A DNA stretch of 64,000 bases from positions 5,022,001 through 5,086,000 of the forward strand of contig NZ_CP034279.1 in the NCBI RefSeq assembly GCF_009739905.1. Direction: 5' to 3'. A model generated the notes under the pieces. It ran no database searches and was not told the DNA's origin. It worked only from the letters and a program-made list of their open reading frames with translations. The translations under genes were made by a program, and so were the position numbers. This DNA comes from Streptomyces ficellus. Lineage in GTDB: Bacteria > Actinomycetota > Actinomycetes > Streptomycetales > Streptomycetaceae. Below are positions 16,385 to 26,731 of this stretch, in pieces (the first letter of the stretch is position 1; every line of letters starts with the position of its first letter).

Positions 16385-16398
16385 CGCGTGCTTCTCGG

Positions 16399-16429
16399 GA
16401 AGCCCCGGTTCCGGTGGGACCGGGGCTTC
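16399..16429 (+). terminator. Terminator of glyS
   Basis: GAAGCCCCGGTTCC pairs with GGGACCGGGGCTTC around a 3-nt loop, 14 bp after the glyS stop. One G-T pair lies within a 14-bp stem. Confidence 0.85.
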
Positions 16430-16588
16430 GTCGTGCGGCCCGGGAAAAGTGGATGCCCTGGCCTTCATGGGCGGGGTACGGTCAGCGCATGCCATACCTT
16501 CCGATCTACGAGTGAGAGTGCGGCGGGTGACACCACCCGCCCCCCACGCACCACCTGCCGAACCACTTCTCACCACGATGGAGAACCC

Positions 16589-16801
16589 ATGGCCAAGAGC
16601 CGCAACAACCTCCTCGGCGTAGGCGGACAGCGCAAGAAGCTGTCCCGCGCCGACCAGCAGGGCTCCGCCCCGGCCCGCGCCGCCGACCGCAGGGCGGCCG
16701 CCGACCAGAAGCAGGACCTGCTCCGCAAGATGCGGGAACGCGCGCTCGGTACGCCGGAGCAGGACGAGACGCCGCAGGACGAGCAGACGCGCGAGAGCTG
16801 A
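16589..16801 (+). CDS. Small basic protein, probably DUF6243 family
   Basis: 70 aa from ATG 16589. The sequence opens MAKSRNNLLGVGGQRKKLSR, a strongly conserved actinobacterial N-terminus, followed by a charged helical tail (RRAAADQKQDLLRKMRERAL) rich in Lys, Arg, Glu and Gln. It is likely a soluble, partly disordered protein; nucleic-acid or ribosome association is a guess from composition. A clear terminator follows. The DUF6243 name is from memory. Confidence 0.75.
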   Translation: MAKSRNNLLGVGGQRKKLSRADQQGSAPARAADRRAAADQKQDLLRKMRERALGTPEQDETPQDEQTRES

Positions 16802-16856
16802 CGCCTCGCGCACCGGACCGGGCGCACGGCGATATGTCGCACGGCGCCTACCAAGG

Positions 16857-16891
16857 CCCGGGCCACCCCTGTACGGGTGGCCCGGGTCTTT
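16857..16891 (+). terminator. Terminator of the small basic protein gene
   Basis: CCCGGGCCACCC and GGGTGGCCCGGG form a perfect 12-bp stem with a 6-nt loop (CTGTAC), then TCTTT. Confidence 0.88.
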
Positions 16892-16932
16892 GCCGCGGGG
16901 GGCCTGTCTCAGTTCCCCGAGGGGCTCCGACC

Positions 16933-17145
16933 CCCCGTTGCGGGATCACCCCGCGGGGCCTGCCCACCCCGTTGTGGGCAATCGTCCCGGGACTCCCGCC
17001 TCCCGTTGCGGGCTCGCCCCGCCGGTCTCGTTGTGGGCAACCGCCCGCAGGGGTTCCCACCCACCCGTTGTGGGCTCACCCGCTGGGCCCGCTGCCCCCG
17101 TTGTGGGCAATCGTCTCGCAGGGCGGGACGGGTGGGCACAACGGG
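16933..17145. repeat. Cluster of short CCCGTTG(T/C)GGG repeats
   Basis: Within a 668-bp gene-free interval, the 11-14 bp motif CCCGTTG(T/C)GGG(C/A), often extended to GGGCAATCGTC, recurs six times in direct orientation (near 16934, 16969, 17003, 17027, 17066 and 17098). It appears once inverted (17134-17145). Spacing is 25-37 bp. Open frames across the region are Pro/Gly/Arg low complexity and not credible genes. Function is unknown; each unit could form a tiny hairpin. Confidence 0.8.
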
Positions 17146-17240
17146 ACTGGGGCGGTGCCTGTCGTCGGTTCCCTGCTGGGCGGTGCCCTGTCCCGGTTCG
17201 CCTGCGGGCGGTGCCTCGGGCCGGTGCCGGTCGGTGGGGG

Positions 17241-17350
17241 TGGGGCGTGGCCCCTCCGGGCTCGCCTCCTCGGGGCCGGCGGCCTCGGGTTGCGGGACAG
17301 GGAGCCCCGGTAACGCCGCCAACCCCTGCGGGGGCGACCCTGCACGGCCC
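17241..17350 (+). repeat. Dispersed ~110-bp intergenic repeat, copy A
   Basis: This segment aligns along its length with the reverse complement of 39324-39433, with 59122-59234, and with the reverse complement of 59330-59442. Shared blocks are GGCCCCTCCGGGCTC, CCTCCTCGG.GCCGGCGGCC, an AGGGAGCC block (not in copy D), and CTGCGGGGGCGACCCTGCAC near the 3' end. It lies between convergent genes and contains no credible ORF. Confidence 0.8.
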
Positions 17351-17352
17351 CA

Positions 17353-17448
17353 CCCCGGTGCGTCGCCGGGTGCGGGACGGTGGGTGGTGGGCACGGCCCG
17401 CCCCGGTGCGTCGCCGGGTGCGGGGTGGTGGGTGGTGGGCACGGCCCG
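17353..17448 (+). repeat. 48-bp tandem duplication
   Basis: 17353-17400 and 17401-17448 are consecutive 48-bp units differing at two positions by eye; each begins CCCCGGTGCGTCGCCGGG and ends GGGCACGGCCCG. A partial third unit follows (CCCTGGGTGCGGAGCGGTGG). It abuts dispersed repeat copy A and ends about 20 bp from the MFS stop codon. Confidence 0.85.
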
Positions 17449-17469
17449 CCCTGGGTGCGGAGCGGTGGG

Positions 17470-18831
17470 TTACTTGAGGCGCGTCGTGGTGGCCGCGCCG
17501 ACCAGGAGGACGATCAGGCCGCATCCGGCGATCACCCACCACGCCTGGCGGCTCGCCGCGGCGAAGCCGGCCGTGTGGGAGGCCAGGACGGCTCCGATGA
17601 CCGCGACGCCCAGCGTCTGGCCGATCTGGCGGCTGGTCGACGCGACGGCCGCGGCGACGCCCGCCTGGGCGCGGGGCATGCCCGAGACGGCCGTGTTGGT
17701 GATGGGCGCGTTCACCATGCCGAAACCGAGGCCGAACAGGACGTACCCGGTGAACAGCAGCGGCGTGGACGCCTCGGCCTCGAAGGCGGCGAAGAGCACG
17801 CCGGCCGCCGTCATCGTCACGCCGGCGATCAGCAGCGGCAGGCGCGGGCCCCGGCTGCCGACGAGGCGCCCCGACAGGGGGGCGCAGACGAGGGTCAGCG
17901 CCGCCATGGGCAGCATGTGGAGGCCGGCGCCCAGGGCGGTCAGCCCGCGTACGTCCTGGAGGTACAGGGTGTTGACGAACAGGAAGCCGCCCAGGGCCGC
18001 GAACGAGCACACCGCGATGACCGTCGCCCCGCTGAACGGCGCGCTGCGGAAGAACCGCAGGTCGATCAGCGGCTCGGCGCGCCTCGGTTCGTACAGGAGG
18101 AGCCCGGTGAGGGCGAGCGCGGCCGCGCCGGCGAAGCCCAGGATCAGCGGTGAGGTCCAGCCGGCGACGGGCGCCTCGATGATGGCGTACGTCAGGCAGC
18201 CGAGGAGGGTCATGACCAGGAGCTGGCCGACCGGGTCGACGCGGCGCGGCCGGGGCGCGCGGGACTCGGGGACGTACCGGAGGGTGAGGAAGAGGGCGAG
18301 CAGGCCGATGGGCAGGTTGATCCAGAAGATGGAGCGCCAGCCCACGGTGTCGGTGAGCACCCCGCCGACGAGCGGGCCGGCCGCCATGGAGATGCCGACG
18401 ACGCCGCCCCAGACGCCGATGGCGCGGGCACGCGCGCGTGGCTCGGTGAACGTGTTGGTGATGATCGACATGGCGACCGGGTTGAGCATCGAGCCGCCGA
18501 CGGCCTGGACCGTGCGGAAGGCCACGAGGGAGGTCAGGTCGGGGGCGAGGGAGCAGAGCGCCGAGCCGAGGGTGAACAGGACGAGGCCCGCCGTGAAGAC
18601 CTTGCGGCGGCCGATCCGGTCGGCGGTGGAGCCGGCGAGCATCAGCAGGGACGCGAGGACGACGGTGTACGCGTCGATGACCCACTGCATTCCGGCGACG
18701 TCCGCGTGCAGCTCCTCGCGCATGGAGGGCAGGGCGACGTTCAGGACGGTGTTGTCGAGGCTGACGATCAGCAGGCTCATGCAGCAGATCGCCAGGACGA
18801 GCAGCCGCCGGCGGTGGGTGAGCTCGGGCAC
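17470..18831 (-). CDS. MFS drug exporter, DHA2-like
   Basis: 453 aa from GTG 18831. A proton-driven efflux pump in the cytoplasmic membrane is predicted. The first span carries LLIVSLDNTVLNVALPSM, the DHA2 signature; the loop 2-3 motif is GSTADRIGRRKVF; motif C is in IGVWGGVVGISMAAGPLVGG. About 12-14 spans are visible. The substrate cannot be inferred: no regulator is adjacent, and the divergent neighbour is dusB. Confidence 0.88.
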   Translation of the reverse strand: MPELTHRRRLLVLAICCMSLLIVSLDNTVLNVALPSMREELHADVAGMQWVIDAYTVVLASLLMLAGSTADRIGRRKVFTAGLVLFTLGSALCSLAPDLTSLVAFRTVQAVGGSMLNPVAMSIITNTFTEPRARARAIGVWGGVVGISMAAGPLVGGVLTDTVGWRSIFWINLPIGLLALFLTLRYVPESRAPRPRRVDPVGQLLVMTLLGCLTYAIIEAPVAGWTSPLILGFAGAAALALTGLLLYEPRRAEPLIDLRFFRSAPFSGATVIAVCSFAALGGFLFVNTLYLQDVRGLTALGAGLHMLPMAALTLVCAPLSGRLVGSRGPRLPLLIAGVTMTAAGVLFAAFEAEASTPLLFTGYVLFGLGFGMVNAPITNTAVSGMPRAQAGVAAAVASTSRQIGQTLGVAVIGAVLASHTAGFAAASRQAWWVIAGCGLIVLLVGAATTTRLK

Positions 18832-18888
18832 ATATCCAAAGTACGCCTAACTAACGATCCGCTCGGTGTGTGGGTGACAATGGGGGGC

Positions 18889-20025
18889 ATGACCGCGTTC
18901 AGTCCCCTTGCCGTCGGGCCGCACACCGTGCGTCCGCCGGTGGTGCTCGCGCCGATGGCCGGCATCACCAACGCCCCCTTCCGTACCCTCTGCCGCGAGT
19001 TCAGCGGCGGCAAGGGCCTGTTCGTGAGCGAGATGATCACGACGCGGGCGCTGGTCGAGCGCAACGAGAAGACGATGCAGCTGATCCACTTCGACGAGAC
19101 GGAGACGCCCCGGTCGATCCAGCTGTACGGGGTGGACCCGGTGACGGTCGGCAAGGCGGTCCGGATGATCGTCGACGAGGACCTCGCCGACCACATCGAC
19201 CTGAACTTCGGCTGCCCGGTGCCCAAGGTGACGCGCAAGGGCGGCGGGTCCGCCCTGCCGTACAAGCGTCCGCTGCTGCGGGCGATCCTGAACGAGGCGG
19301 TCTCGAACGCCGGGGACCTGCCGGTGACCATGAAGATGCGCAAGGGCATCGACGACGACCACATCACCTTCCTGGACGCGGGCCGTATCGCGGTCGAGGA
19401 GGGCGTGACCGCGATCGCGCTGCACGGGCGGACGGCGGCGCAGCACTACGGCGGCACGGCCGACTGGGACGCCATCGCGCGGCTGAAGGAGCACGTCCCG
19501 GAGATCCCGGTGCTCGGCAACGGCGACATCTGGTCGGCCGACGACGCGCTGCGGATGATGCGCGAGACCGGCTGCGACGGTGTCGTGGTGGGGCGTGGCT
19601 GTCTGGGCCGCCCGTGGCTGTTCGGCGACCTGGTGGCGGCCTTCGAGGGTTCGGGTGCGGCGGCGACGCCCACCCTGCGCGAGGTCGCGGAGGTGATGGT
19701 GCGGCACGCGACGCTGCTGGGGGAGTGGATCGGCGACGAGACGCGGGGCGTCATCGACTTCCGTAAGCACGTGGCCTGGTACCTGAAGGGGTTCGCGGTC
19801 GGCTCGGAGATGCGCAAGCGGCTGGCGATCACCTCGTCGCTGGACGAGCTGCGCGCTCAGCTGAGCGAGCTGGACCTGGACCAGGCGTGGCCGGCGGGTG
19901 CGGACGGGCCGCGCGGGCGGACGTCCGGGAACAACCGCGTGGTGCTGCCGGACGGATGGCTGAAGGACCCCTACGACTGCGCCGCGGTCAGCGCGGACGC
20001 GGAGCTGGACACCTCCGGCGGGTGA
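18889..20025 (+). CDS. dusB: tRNA-dihydrouridine synthase DusB
   Basis: 378 aa from ATG 18889 (ATG 18880 would add three residues). It reduces specific uridines in the tRNA D-loop using NADPH and FMN. APMAGITNAPFRTLCREF is the FMN-site start; LNFGCPVPKVTRKGGGSAL contains the catalytic Cys (about residue 109); LHGRTAAQHYGG, GNGDIWSADDA and VVGRGCLGRPWLF form the FMN-phosphate and barrel motifs. A perfect-stem terminator lies 145 bp downstream. Confidence 0.95.
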   Translation: MTAFSPLAVGPHTVRPPVVLAPMAGITNAPFRTLCREFSGGKGLFVSEMITTRALVERNEKTMQLIHFDETETPRSIQLYGVDPVTVGKAVRMIVDEDLADHIDLNFGCPVPKVTRKGGGSALPYKRPLLRAILNEAVSNAGDLPVTMKMRKGIDDDHITFLDAGRIAVEEGVTAIALHGRTAAQHYGGTADWDAIARLKEHVPEIPVLGNGDIWSADDALRMMRETGCDGVVVGRGCLGRPWLFGDLVAAFEGSGAAATPTLREVAEVMVRHATLLGEWIGDETRGVIDFRKHVAWYLKGFAVGSEMRKRLAITSSLDELRAQLSELDLDQAWPAGADGPRGRTSGNNRVVLPDGWLKDPYDCAAVSADAELDTSGG

Positions 20026-20170
20026 CCCGGCGGGGCTCTTCGGCGGCTGTCCGCATGCGGGTCGGGACCCGTCCGGATCCTGGAACCGGGGGCTCCGGCG
20101 GGGCGTGATTCTCGCCACCCCTGATAGGGGTTGCGCTCAGATGAGCGCGAAATGGGCGACTGCACTTCTC

Positions 20171-20199
20171 AAAGGGTGGCACTGAGTGCCACCCTTTTT
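20171..20199 (+). terminator. Intrinsic terminator downstream of dusB
   Basis: AAAGGGTGGCAC and GTGCCACCCTTT form a 12-bp stem with a TGA loop followed by TT after the closing T-run, a textbook rho-independent terminator. Confidence 0.93.
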
Positions 20200-20201
20200 G
20201 T

Positions 20202-20216
20202 GTTCAAGACTTGAAC
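20202..20216. promoter_or_regulatory. 15-bp palindrome in ppdK upstream region
   Basis: GTTCAAG-A-CTTGAAC is a perfect 7+1+7 inverted repeat, right after the dusB terminator and 232 bp before the ppdK start. It is too short and lacks a T-run for termination. An operator for a dimeric regulator is the better reading. Confidence 0.5.
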
Positions 20217-20448
20217 TCACGTGGCTCGTTCGGCGCTCACATGAGCGGTTACCCCCAGCATTGCGTCAAGCCCCTTTCGGAGGCTGAAGGCTGAGGGCCG
20301 GAAAACCTACTGCGCGGTCACTTTCGATCTGGTGGCGGACGGGTGGTTAAGGCCGTATGACGGGTAGGCGTACGTACCCAGAAGCCTTCGATCTGGGTAT
20401 GTTCCTCGCCGTCAGGGCAGCCACCGAGTCCTCGAGGAGTCGAGACCC
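20217..20448 (+). other. Long leader / promoter region of ppdK
   Basis: 232 bp without a credible gene. It holds a near-repeat TTCGATCTGG (at about 20323 and 20386) and a short CTCGAGGAGTCGAG dyad next to the ribosome-binding site. A leader this long before a single metabolic gene suggests transcriptional or RNA-level control, but I recognise no known riboswitch class. Confidence 0.4.
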
Positions 20449-23160
<2,712 letters not shown>

Positions 23161-23166
23161 GCCGGC

Positions 23167-23197
23167 GCCGGACCGTTCACTGCCCTGACGGTCCGGC
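23167..23197 (+). terminator. Terminator of ppdK
   Basis: GCCGGACCGT and ACGGTCCGGC form a 10-bp perfect stem with an 11-nt loop, seven bp after the ppdK stop. Confidence 0.8.
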
Positions 23198-23269
23198 CCC
23201 TCGACACCGGAGCCGCCGTTGGTCCCCGACCCTCACCGATCGGCGGCGGCTCCGGTCCGCAAGAGAGAC

Positions 23270-23302
23270 GGGGCGGACACCTTGTGCGGAGGTGTCCGCC
23301 CC
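23270..23302. terminator. Second stem-loop downstream of ppdK
   Basis: GGGGCGGACACCT and AGGTGTCCGCCCC form a perfect 13-bp stem with a 7-nt loop, 110 bp beyond the ppdK stop. It is probably a backup terminator. Confidence 0.75.
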
Positions 23303-23770
23303 GTCGGCGTGCGTACGCGGTCCGGCCCCGCCGGGCCGGTGGGCCACCGGGAACGGAAATGTTGGTTCCGGTGGCATTGCGGGCGGGTGTATTTCGGGCG
23401 GTTGAACACCGGACCTTTATGTCAGGTCAATGTATAGGCCAATGTCCGGCCTAATCGGTCGATTCATCCCGCAAAGGAACGGGCGGAGCGCGGCCACCGG
23501 ATCCCCACCCGCCGACCGCGCCCCATTACCCCTGCCGGGCGGGAGAGCCGCAACCTTTCAGGTCCGCCGCCGGACGCGCGAAGCCCCCCACGGTCTCCAG
23601 CACGTCACCTCGGTCCTGAAGGTTTCCTGCCCGACGGCGTACAGCTTTTCGGTTCACCCCCGGTCTCCGCGATGCGTTTCAAGTGTGGCTGAAATGCCGT
23701 GGTGACGGCGTGTGATGGCATGCATACTCATTGGCGGGGGGTGATTGCGGATGCAACAGGGGTGGGTTCA
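23303..23770. other. Gene-poor regulatory interval upstream of ArsR-type gene
   Basis: No credible gene was found in this ~470 bp; a 91-codon open frame from 23430 has no family character. The DNA dips in GC and includes the dyads TAGGCC/GGCCTA (23435-23453) and GGAAC/GTTCC (about 23351-23370). It probably contains the promoter and control sites of the regulator gene at 23771. Confidence 0.4.
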
Positions 23771-24838
23771 GTGCTGCGTATTCATTTCACCGGGGACGAC
23801 CTTGCCGGGGTCCGGATGGCCGCCCGGCCTGATGCGTTGTGGGAAACGATTCTCAGCTTTCACCGCTTGCGGGACCGGCGCGGCGCCCTCGTCTACGGAG
23901 CGTGGCGTTCGGAATCGCGGGCGCGGCTGAACGGCGAAACGCGGCTGCTCGGCGCCCTCGTGCCGACGCGGGGCTATTTCCCCGATTTCCTCACCCCGCC
24001 GCAGGGCCTGGACAGCCTCGACGCGGGCCTCCAGGCCGTGCGGGCCACCCCGCCCGCCCGCGTCCACACCGAGCTGGCCCTGCTGGCCACCTCCCGGCCC
24101 GGCGGCGCCCCGCTGCCCGGATGGGCGCGCGACCTCGCCGAGGGCCGGCAGGAGCCGTTCGGGCGGCTCATCGGGGCGCTCCGGGGCTACCACCGGGCCG
24201 CCATCGAGCCGTACTGGTCGCACATCGAGGCCCGCGTCGAGGCCGACCGCGCCGTCCGCGGCCGGGCGCTCCTCGACGGCGGCGCGGACGAACTGCTCGC
24301 CTCCCTGCCCCCGGTGCTCCGCTGGCGCGCACCCGTGCTGGAGGCCGACTACCCCGTCGACCGCGAGCTGCGGCTGGACGGGCGGGGCCTGCTCCTCCAG
24401 CCCTCGTACTTCTGCCGGGGCACCCCGGTCGTCCTGCGCGACCCGGACCTGCCGCCCGTCCTGGTCTACCCCGTGACGCACACCGACGCCCCGGTGTCCG
24501 GCCCCGTGGACCCGGGCTCCTCGCCGCTCGGACGGCTCGTCGGGCACACCCGGTGCGCCGTCCTCACGGCCATAGGCCACGGCGGTACGACGAGCGAGCT
24601 GGCCCGCCGCGCGGGCGTCTCGCTCGCCTCGGCCAGCCAGCACGCGGGCGTGCTGCGGGACGCGGGACTGGTGGTGACCCTCCGGCAGGGCAGCTCCGTC
24701 CTGCACACCCTGACGCCACTGGGCGCCGCCCTCCTGCACGGGGGCGGCGCCCAGCCCGGGCGGCAGCCGCAGCCGGCCGTCCAGCGCCGGCAGCCGCAGC
24801 GGCGGCGTTACGCGCGGAACGGCCCCGTCACCTCGTAG
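23771..24838 (+). CDS. ArsR/SmtB-type winged-helix regulator, large form
   Basis: 355 aa from GTG 23771, chosen because LRIHFTGDDLAGVRMA is the standard N-terminus of this Streptomyces regulator group; upstream in-frame codons have no family resemblance. The N-terminal ~270 residues are an uncharacterised effector-type domain. Residues ~275-335 are a winged helix (GGTTSELARRAGVSLASASQ, HAGVLRDAGLVVTLR, SVLHTLTPLGAALL). No ArsR metal-site cysteines are present, so the signal is probably not a metal. The Gln/Arg-rich last ~25 residues overlap the convergent PhoX-like gene by 31 bp. Confidence 0.85.
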   Translation: MLRIHFTGDDLAGVRMAARPDALWETILSFHRLRDRRGALVYGAWRSESRARLNGETRLLGALVPTRGYFPDFLTPPQGLDSLDAGLQAVRATPPARVHTELALLATSRPGGAPLPGWARDLAEGRQEPFGRLIGALRGYHRAAIEPYWSHIEARVEADRAVRGRALLDGGADELLASLPPVLRWRAPVLEADYPVDRELRLDGRGLLLQPSYFCRGTPVVLRDPDLPPVLVYPVTHTDAPVSGPVDPGSSPLGRLVGHTRCAVLTAIGHGGTTSELARRAGVSLASASQHAGVLRDAGLVVTLRQGSSVLHTLTPLGAALLHGGGAQPGRQPQPAVQRRQPQRRRYARNGPVTS

Positions 24839-25968
24839 GTGATGCCGCCCGACGAACTGCCGGTCGTACCGCGCTGGCTGGAGAAGTACAGCCGGCGGCC
24901 GTCCGGTGAGAAGGCCGGGCCGCAGATCTCGGAGCCGGACTGGCCGCCGATCCGCAGGAAGGGCGCCACGACGTCGTCCGGCGTGATCACGCAGATCTCC
25001 ATGGTGCCGCCGTCCTCCGCGACGAACAGGTCGCCGGAGGACGAGCCGGTGACGTTGTCCACGCCGGTCAGCGGGGCGCCACCGCCGGTGACCAGGGAGT
25101 CGTCATAGGCGAGCTCGTAGGTGTTGTTCGCCAGGTTCAGCTGCCAGAGGCGGTTGTCGCCCTTGGTGGTGAACCAGACGGTGTCGTTGGCGTAGTGGCA
25201 GCCCTCGCCGCCGTTGAACCGCTTGGCGCCGGAGACCTGGTCACGGGTGACGGTGGGGGAGCCGTCCGGGTCCGGCACGGTGGCCCAGGTGAAGCTGCCG
25301 GAGGTGGCGGTGCCCGCCCGCAGCACCTGAAGGGTGCCGGAGGACAGGTTGCCCCAGGTGGTGGGGACGAACCGGTACAGGCAGCCGTTGGACTCGTCCT
25401 CGGTCAGGTAGACCACCTTGCGGACGGGGTCGGCGGCGGCGGCCTCGTGCTTGAAGCGGCCCATCGCGTCCCGGCGCACGGCCGCGTTCACGCCGTAGGG
25501 GTCGGTCTCGTACACGTACCCCAGGCTGACCTCCTCGCAGGACAGCCAGGTGTTCCACGGGGTCCTGCCACCCGCGCAGTTCGTGCGGGTGCCCGACAGG
25601 ATGCGGTACGCGCCGGTGATCGCGCCCGTGGAGGAGAACTTCACGGCGCTCGCGCCGCCACCCGGGTTGATCTCCGAGTTCGAGACGTAGATCCAGCCCG
25701 TGCCGTCCGTGAAGCACGCGCCGCCGTCGGGGGCGTTGTGCCAGGTGTACGAGGTCGAGCCGACCTTCTGGCCGGATCGGGCGATCACCCGGCTGGTGAA
25801 GCCGCTGGGCAACTGGATGCCGTTGGCGTCCGCCGCGCCGAGGGCCCCGTACGGCCCCGGGCCCGGCTGGGCCGGCGCCGCGTAGGCCGCGCCCTGCATC
25901 AGGGTGCCGCCGAAGGCCGCGACCGTGCCGCCCATGACCGCTCCGCGCAGGAAACTGCGACGTTCCAC
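24808..25968 (-). CDS. PhoX-like (DUF839) Tat-exported protein
   Basis: 386 aa from GTG 25968. The N-terminus MERRSFLRGAVMGG followed by a hydrophobic stretch and AYAAP is a twin-arginine signal with likely cleavage near residue 31. The mature part has the PhoX-like propeller motifs (TRTNCAGGRTPWNTWLSCEE, KHEAAAADPVRKVVYLTEDE, GEGCHYANDTVWFTTKGDNR, EDGGTMEICVI). PhoX enzymes are Ca/Fe-dependent extracellular alkaline phosphatases. This short form may be a phosphatase or a non-catalytic propeller. No PHO box was recognised upstream. Confidence 0.85.
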   Translation of the reverse strand: MERRSFLRGAVMGGTVAAFGGTLMQGAAYAAPAQPGPGPYGALGAADANGIQLPSGFTSRVIARSGQKVGSTSYTWHNAPDGGACFTDGTGWIYVSNSEINPGGGASAVKFSSTGAITGAYRILSGTRTNCAGGRTPWNTWLSCEEVSLGYVYETDPYGVNAAVRRDAMGRFKHEAAAADPVRKVVYLTEDESNGCLYRFVPTTWGNLSSGTLQVLRAGTATSGSFTWATVPDPDGSPTVTRDQVSGAKRFNGGEGCHYANDTVWFTTKGDNRLWQLNLANNTYELAYDDSLVTGGGAPLTGVDNVTGSSSGDLFVAEDGGTMEICVITPDDVVAPFLRIGGQSGSEICGPAFSPDGRRLYFSSQRGTTGSSSGGITYEVTGPFRA

Positions 25969-26286
25969 TTGTCACTCCAAGGGTGTGTGACCCTCCCGCC
26001 GCACCGGTCGGGGCGACGGGGTCGCGCGCTTCCGGAACCTAGAAGTCCCGCATTGACGGTGCATCAACACCCGGTGAAGGGGAAGCGGCGGCGCTCCGCC
26101 GCTCCGGCGCCGCCCACCTCTCCGGCACCCCCCGCCGCTTCCGCCCCTCCGCCCGGCTGCGGTGGCGGGCGGGACGCGGCGGGGCGAGATTTCTTTCGAG
26201 GACGTCCGGCGGGAGCGATGAGTTTCGCCTGACCCCCCGGTCTACCCCCTCGAAAGCACCACGACGACGAGAGAAGAGATGACGAC
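25969..26286. other. Divergent intergenic region, no gene seen
   Basis: 318 bp between the PhoX-like gene and the VOC gene. It holds a GC-rich self-complementary stretch around 26085-26120 (GGCGGCGCTCCGCCGC) and a purine-rich ribosome-binding region (GAGAGAAGAGATGACGAC) just before 26287. Nothing else is recognisable. Confidence 0.4.
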
Positions 26287-26697
26287 ATGCCCCAGATGAT
26301 CTTCGTGAACCTGCCGGTGAAGGACCTCGAGACCTCGAAGGCCTTCTGGAGCAAGCTGGGCTTCTCCTTCAACGACCAGTTCAGCGACGACAAGACCGCC
26401 TGCCTGGTCCTGAGCGACACCATCTTCGTGATGCTGCTCACCGAGCCGCGCTTCAAGGACTTCACCAAGAAGGAGATCGCGGACGCGTCGTCCACCACCG
26501 AGGCGATCTTCGCGCTGAGCGCCGACAGCAGGGAGAGAGTGGACCAGCTGTGCGACGCCGCGCTGGCGTCCGGTGGCTCCGCCGCCAACGACCCCCAGGA
26601 CTACGGCACGATGTACGGCCGTTCGTTCCAGGACCCGGACCACCACCTGTGGGAGGTCATGTGGATGGACCCGAAGGCGATCGAGGGCCAGGCCTGA
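26287..26697 (+). CDS. VOC-family (glyoxalase-like) protein
   Basis: 136 aa. The two beta-alpha-beta-beta-beta halves of the vicinal oxygen chelate fold are visible: IFVNLPVKDLETSKAFWSKLGF ... CLVLSDTIFVMLL, then EAIFALSADSRERVDQLCDA ... YGTMYGRSFQDPDHHLWEV. Potential metal ligands are the His in PDHHLWEVMW and a Glu nearby. This subgroup (PhnB/extradiol-like) has no fixed reaction; a role in detoxification or resistance is possible. The next gene is convergent. Confidence 0.85.
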   Translation: MPQMIFVNLPVKDLETSKAFWSKLGFSFNDQFSDDKTACLVLSDTIFVMLLTEPRFKDFTKKEIADASSTTEAIFALSADSRERVDQLCDAALASGGSAANDPQDYGTMYGRSFQDPDHHLWEVMWMDPKAIEGQA

Positions 26698-26731
26698 CCG
26701 GTCCGCCGGCGGGGCGGGGGGCCGGGCCGGG

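Noticed and set aside
16933..17145. CRISPR array at the short-repeat cluster
   Set aside because: Units are only 11-14 bp, spacing is irregular, one unit is inverted, spacers are repeat-like and no cas genes are present in the window.
16890..17477. Overlapping Pro/Gly/Arg-rich open frames in the 16.8-17.5 kb gap
   Set aside because: They consist of translated short repeats, lack ribosome-binding sites and have no family resemblance; the interval is better described as repeats.
20171..20216. A riboswitch or attenuator formed by the dusB terminator and adjacent palindrome
   Set aside because: The first hairpin is an ordinary terminator 145 bp after dusB, and the palindrome cannot form an alternative pairing with it; no antiterminator was found.
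23430..23705. A 91-codon open frame upstream of the ArsR-type regulator
   Set aside because: No ribosome-binding site, no conserved motif, and it spans dyads more consistent with a promoter region.
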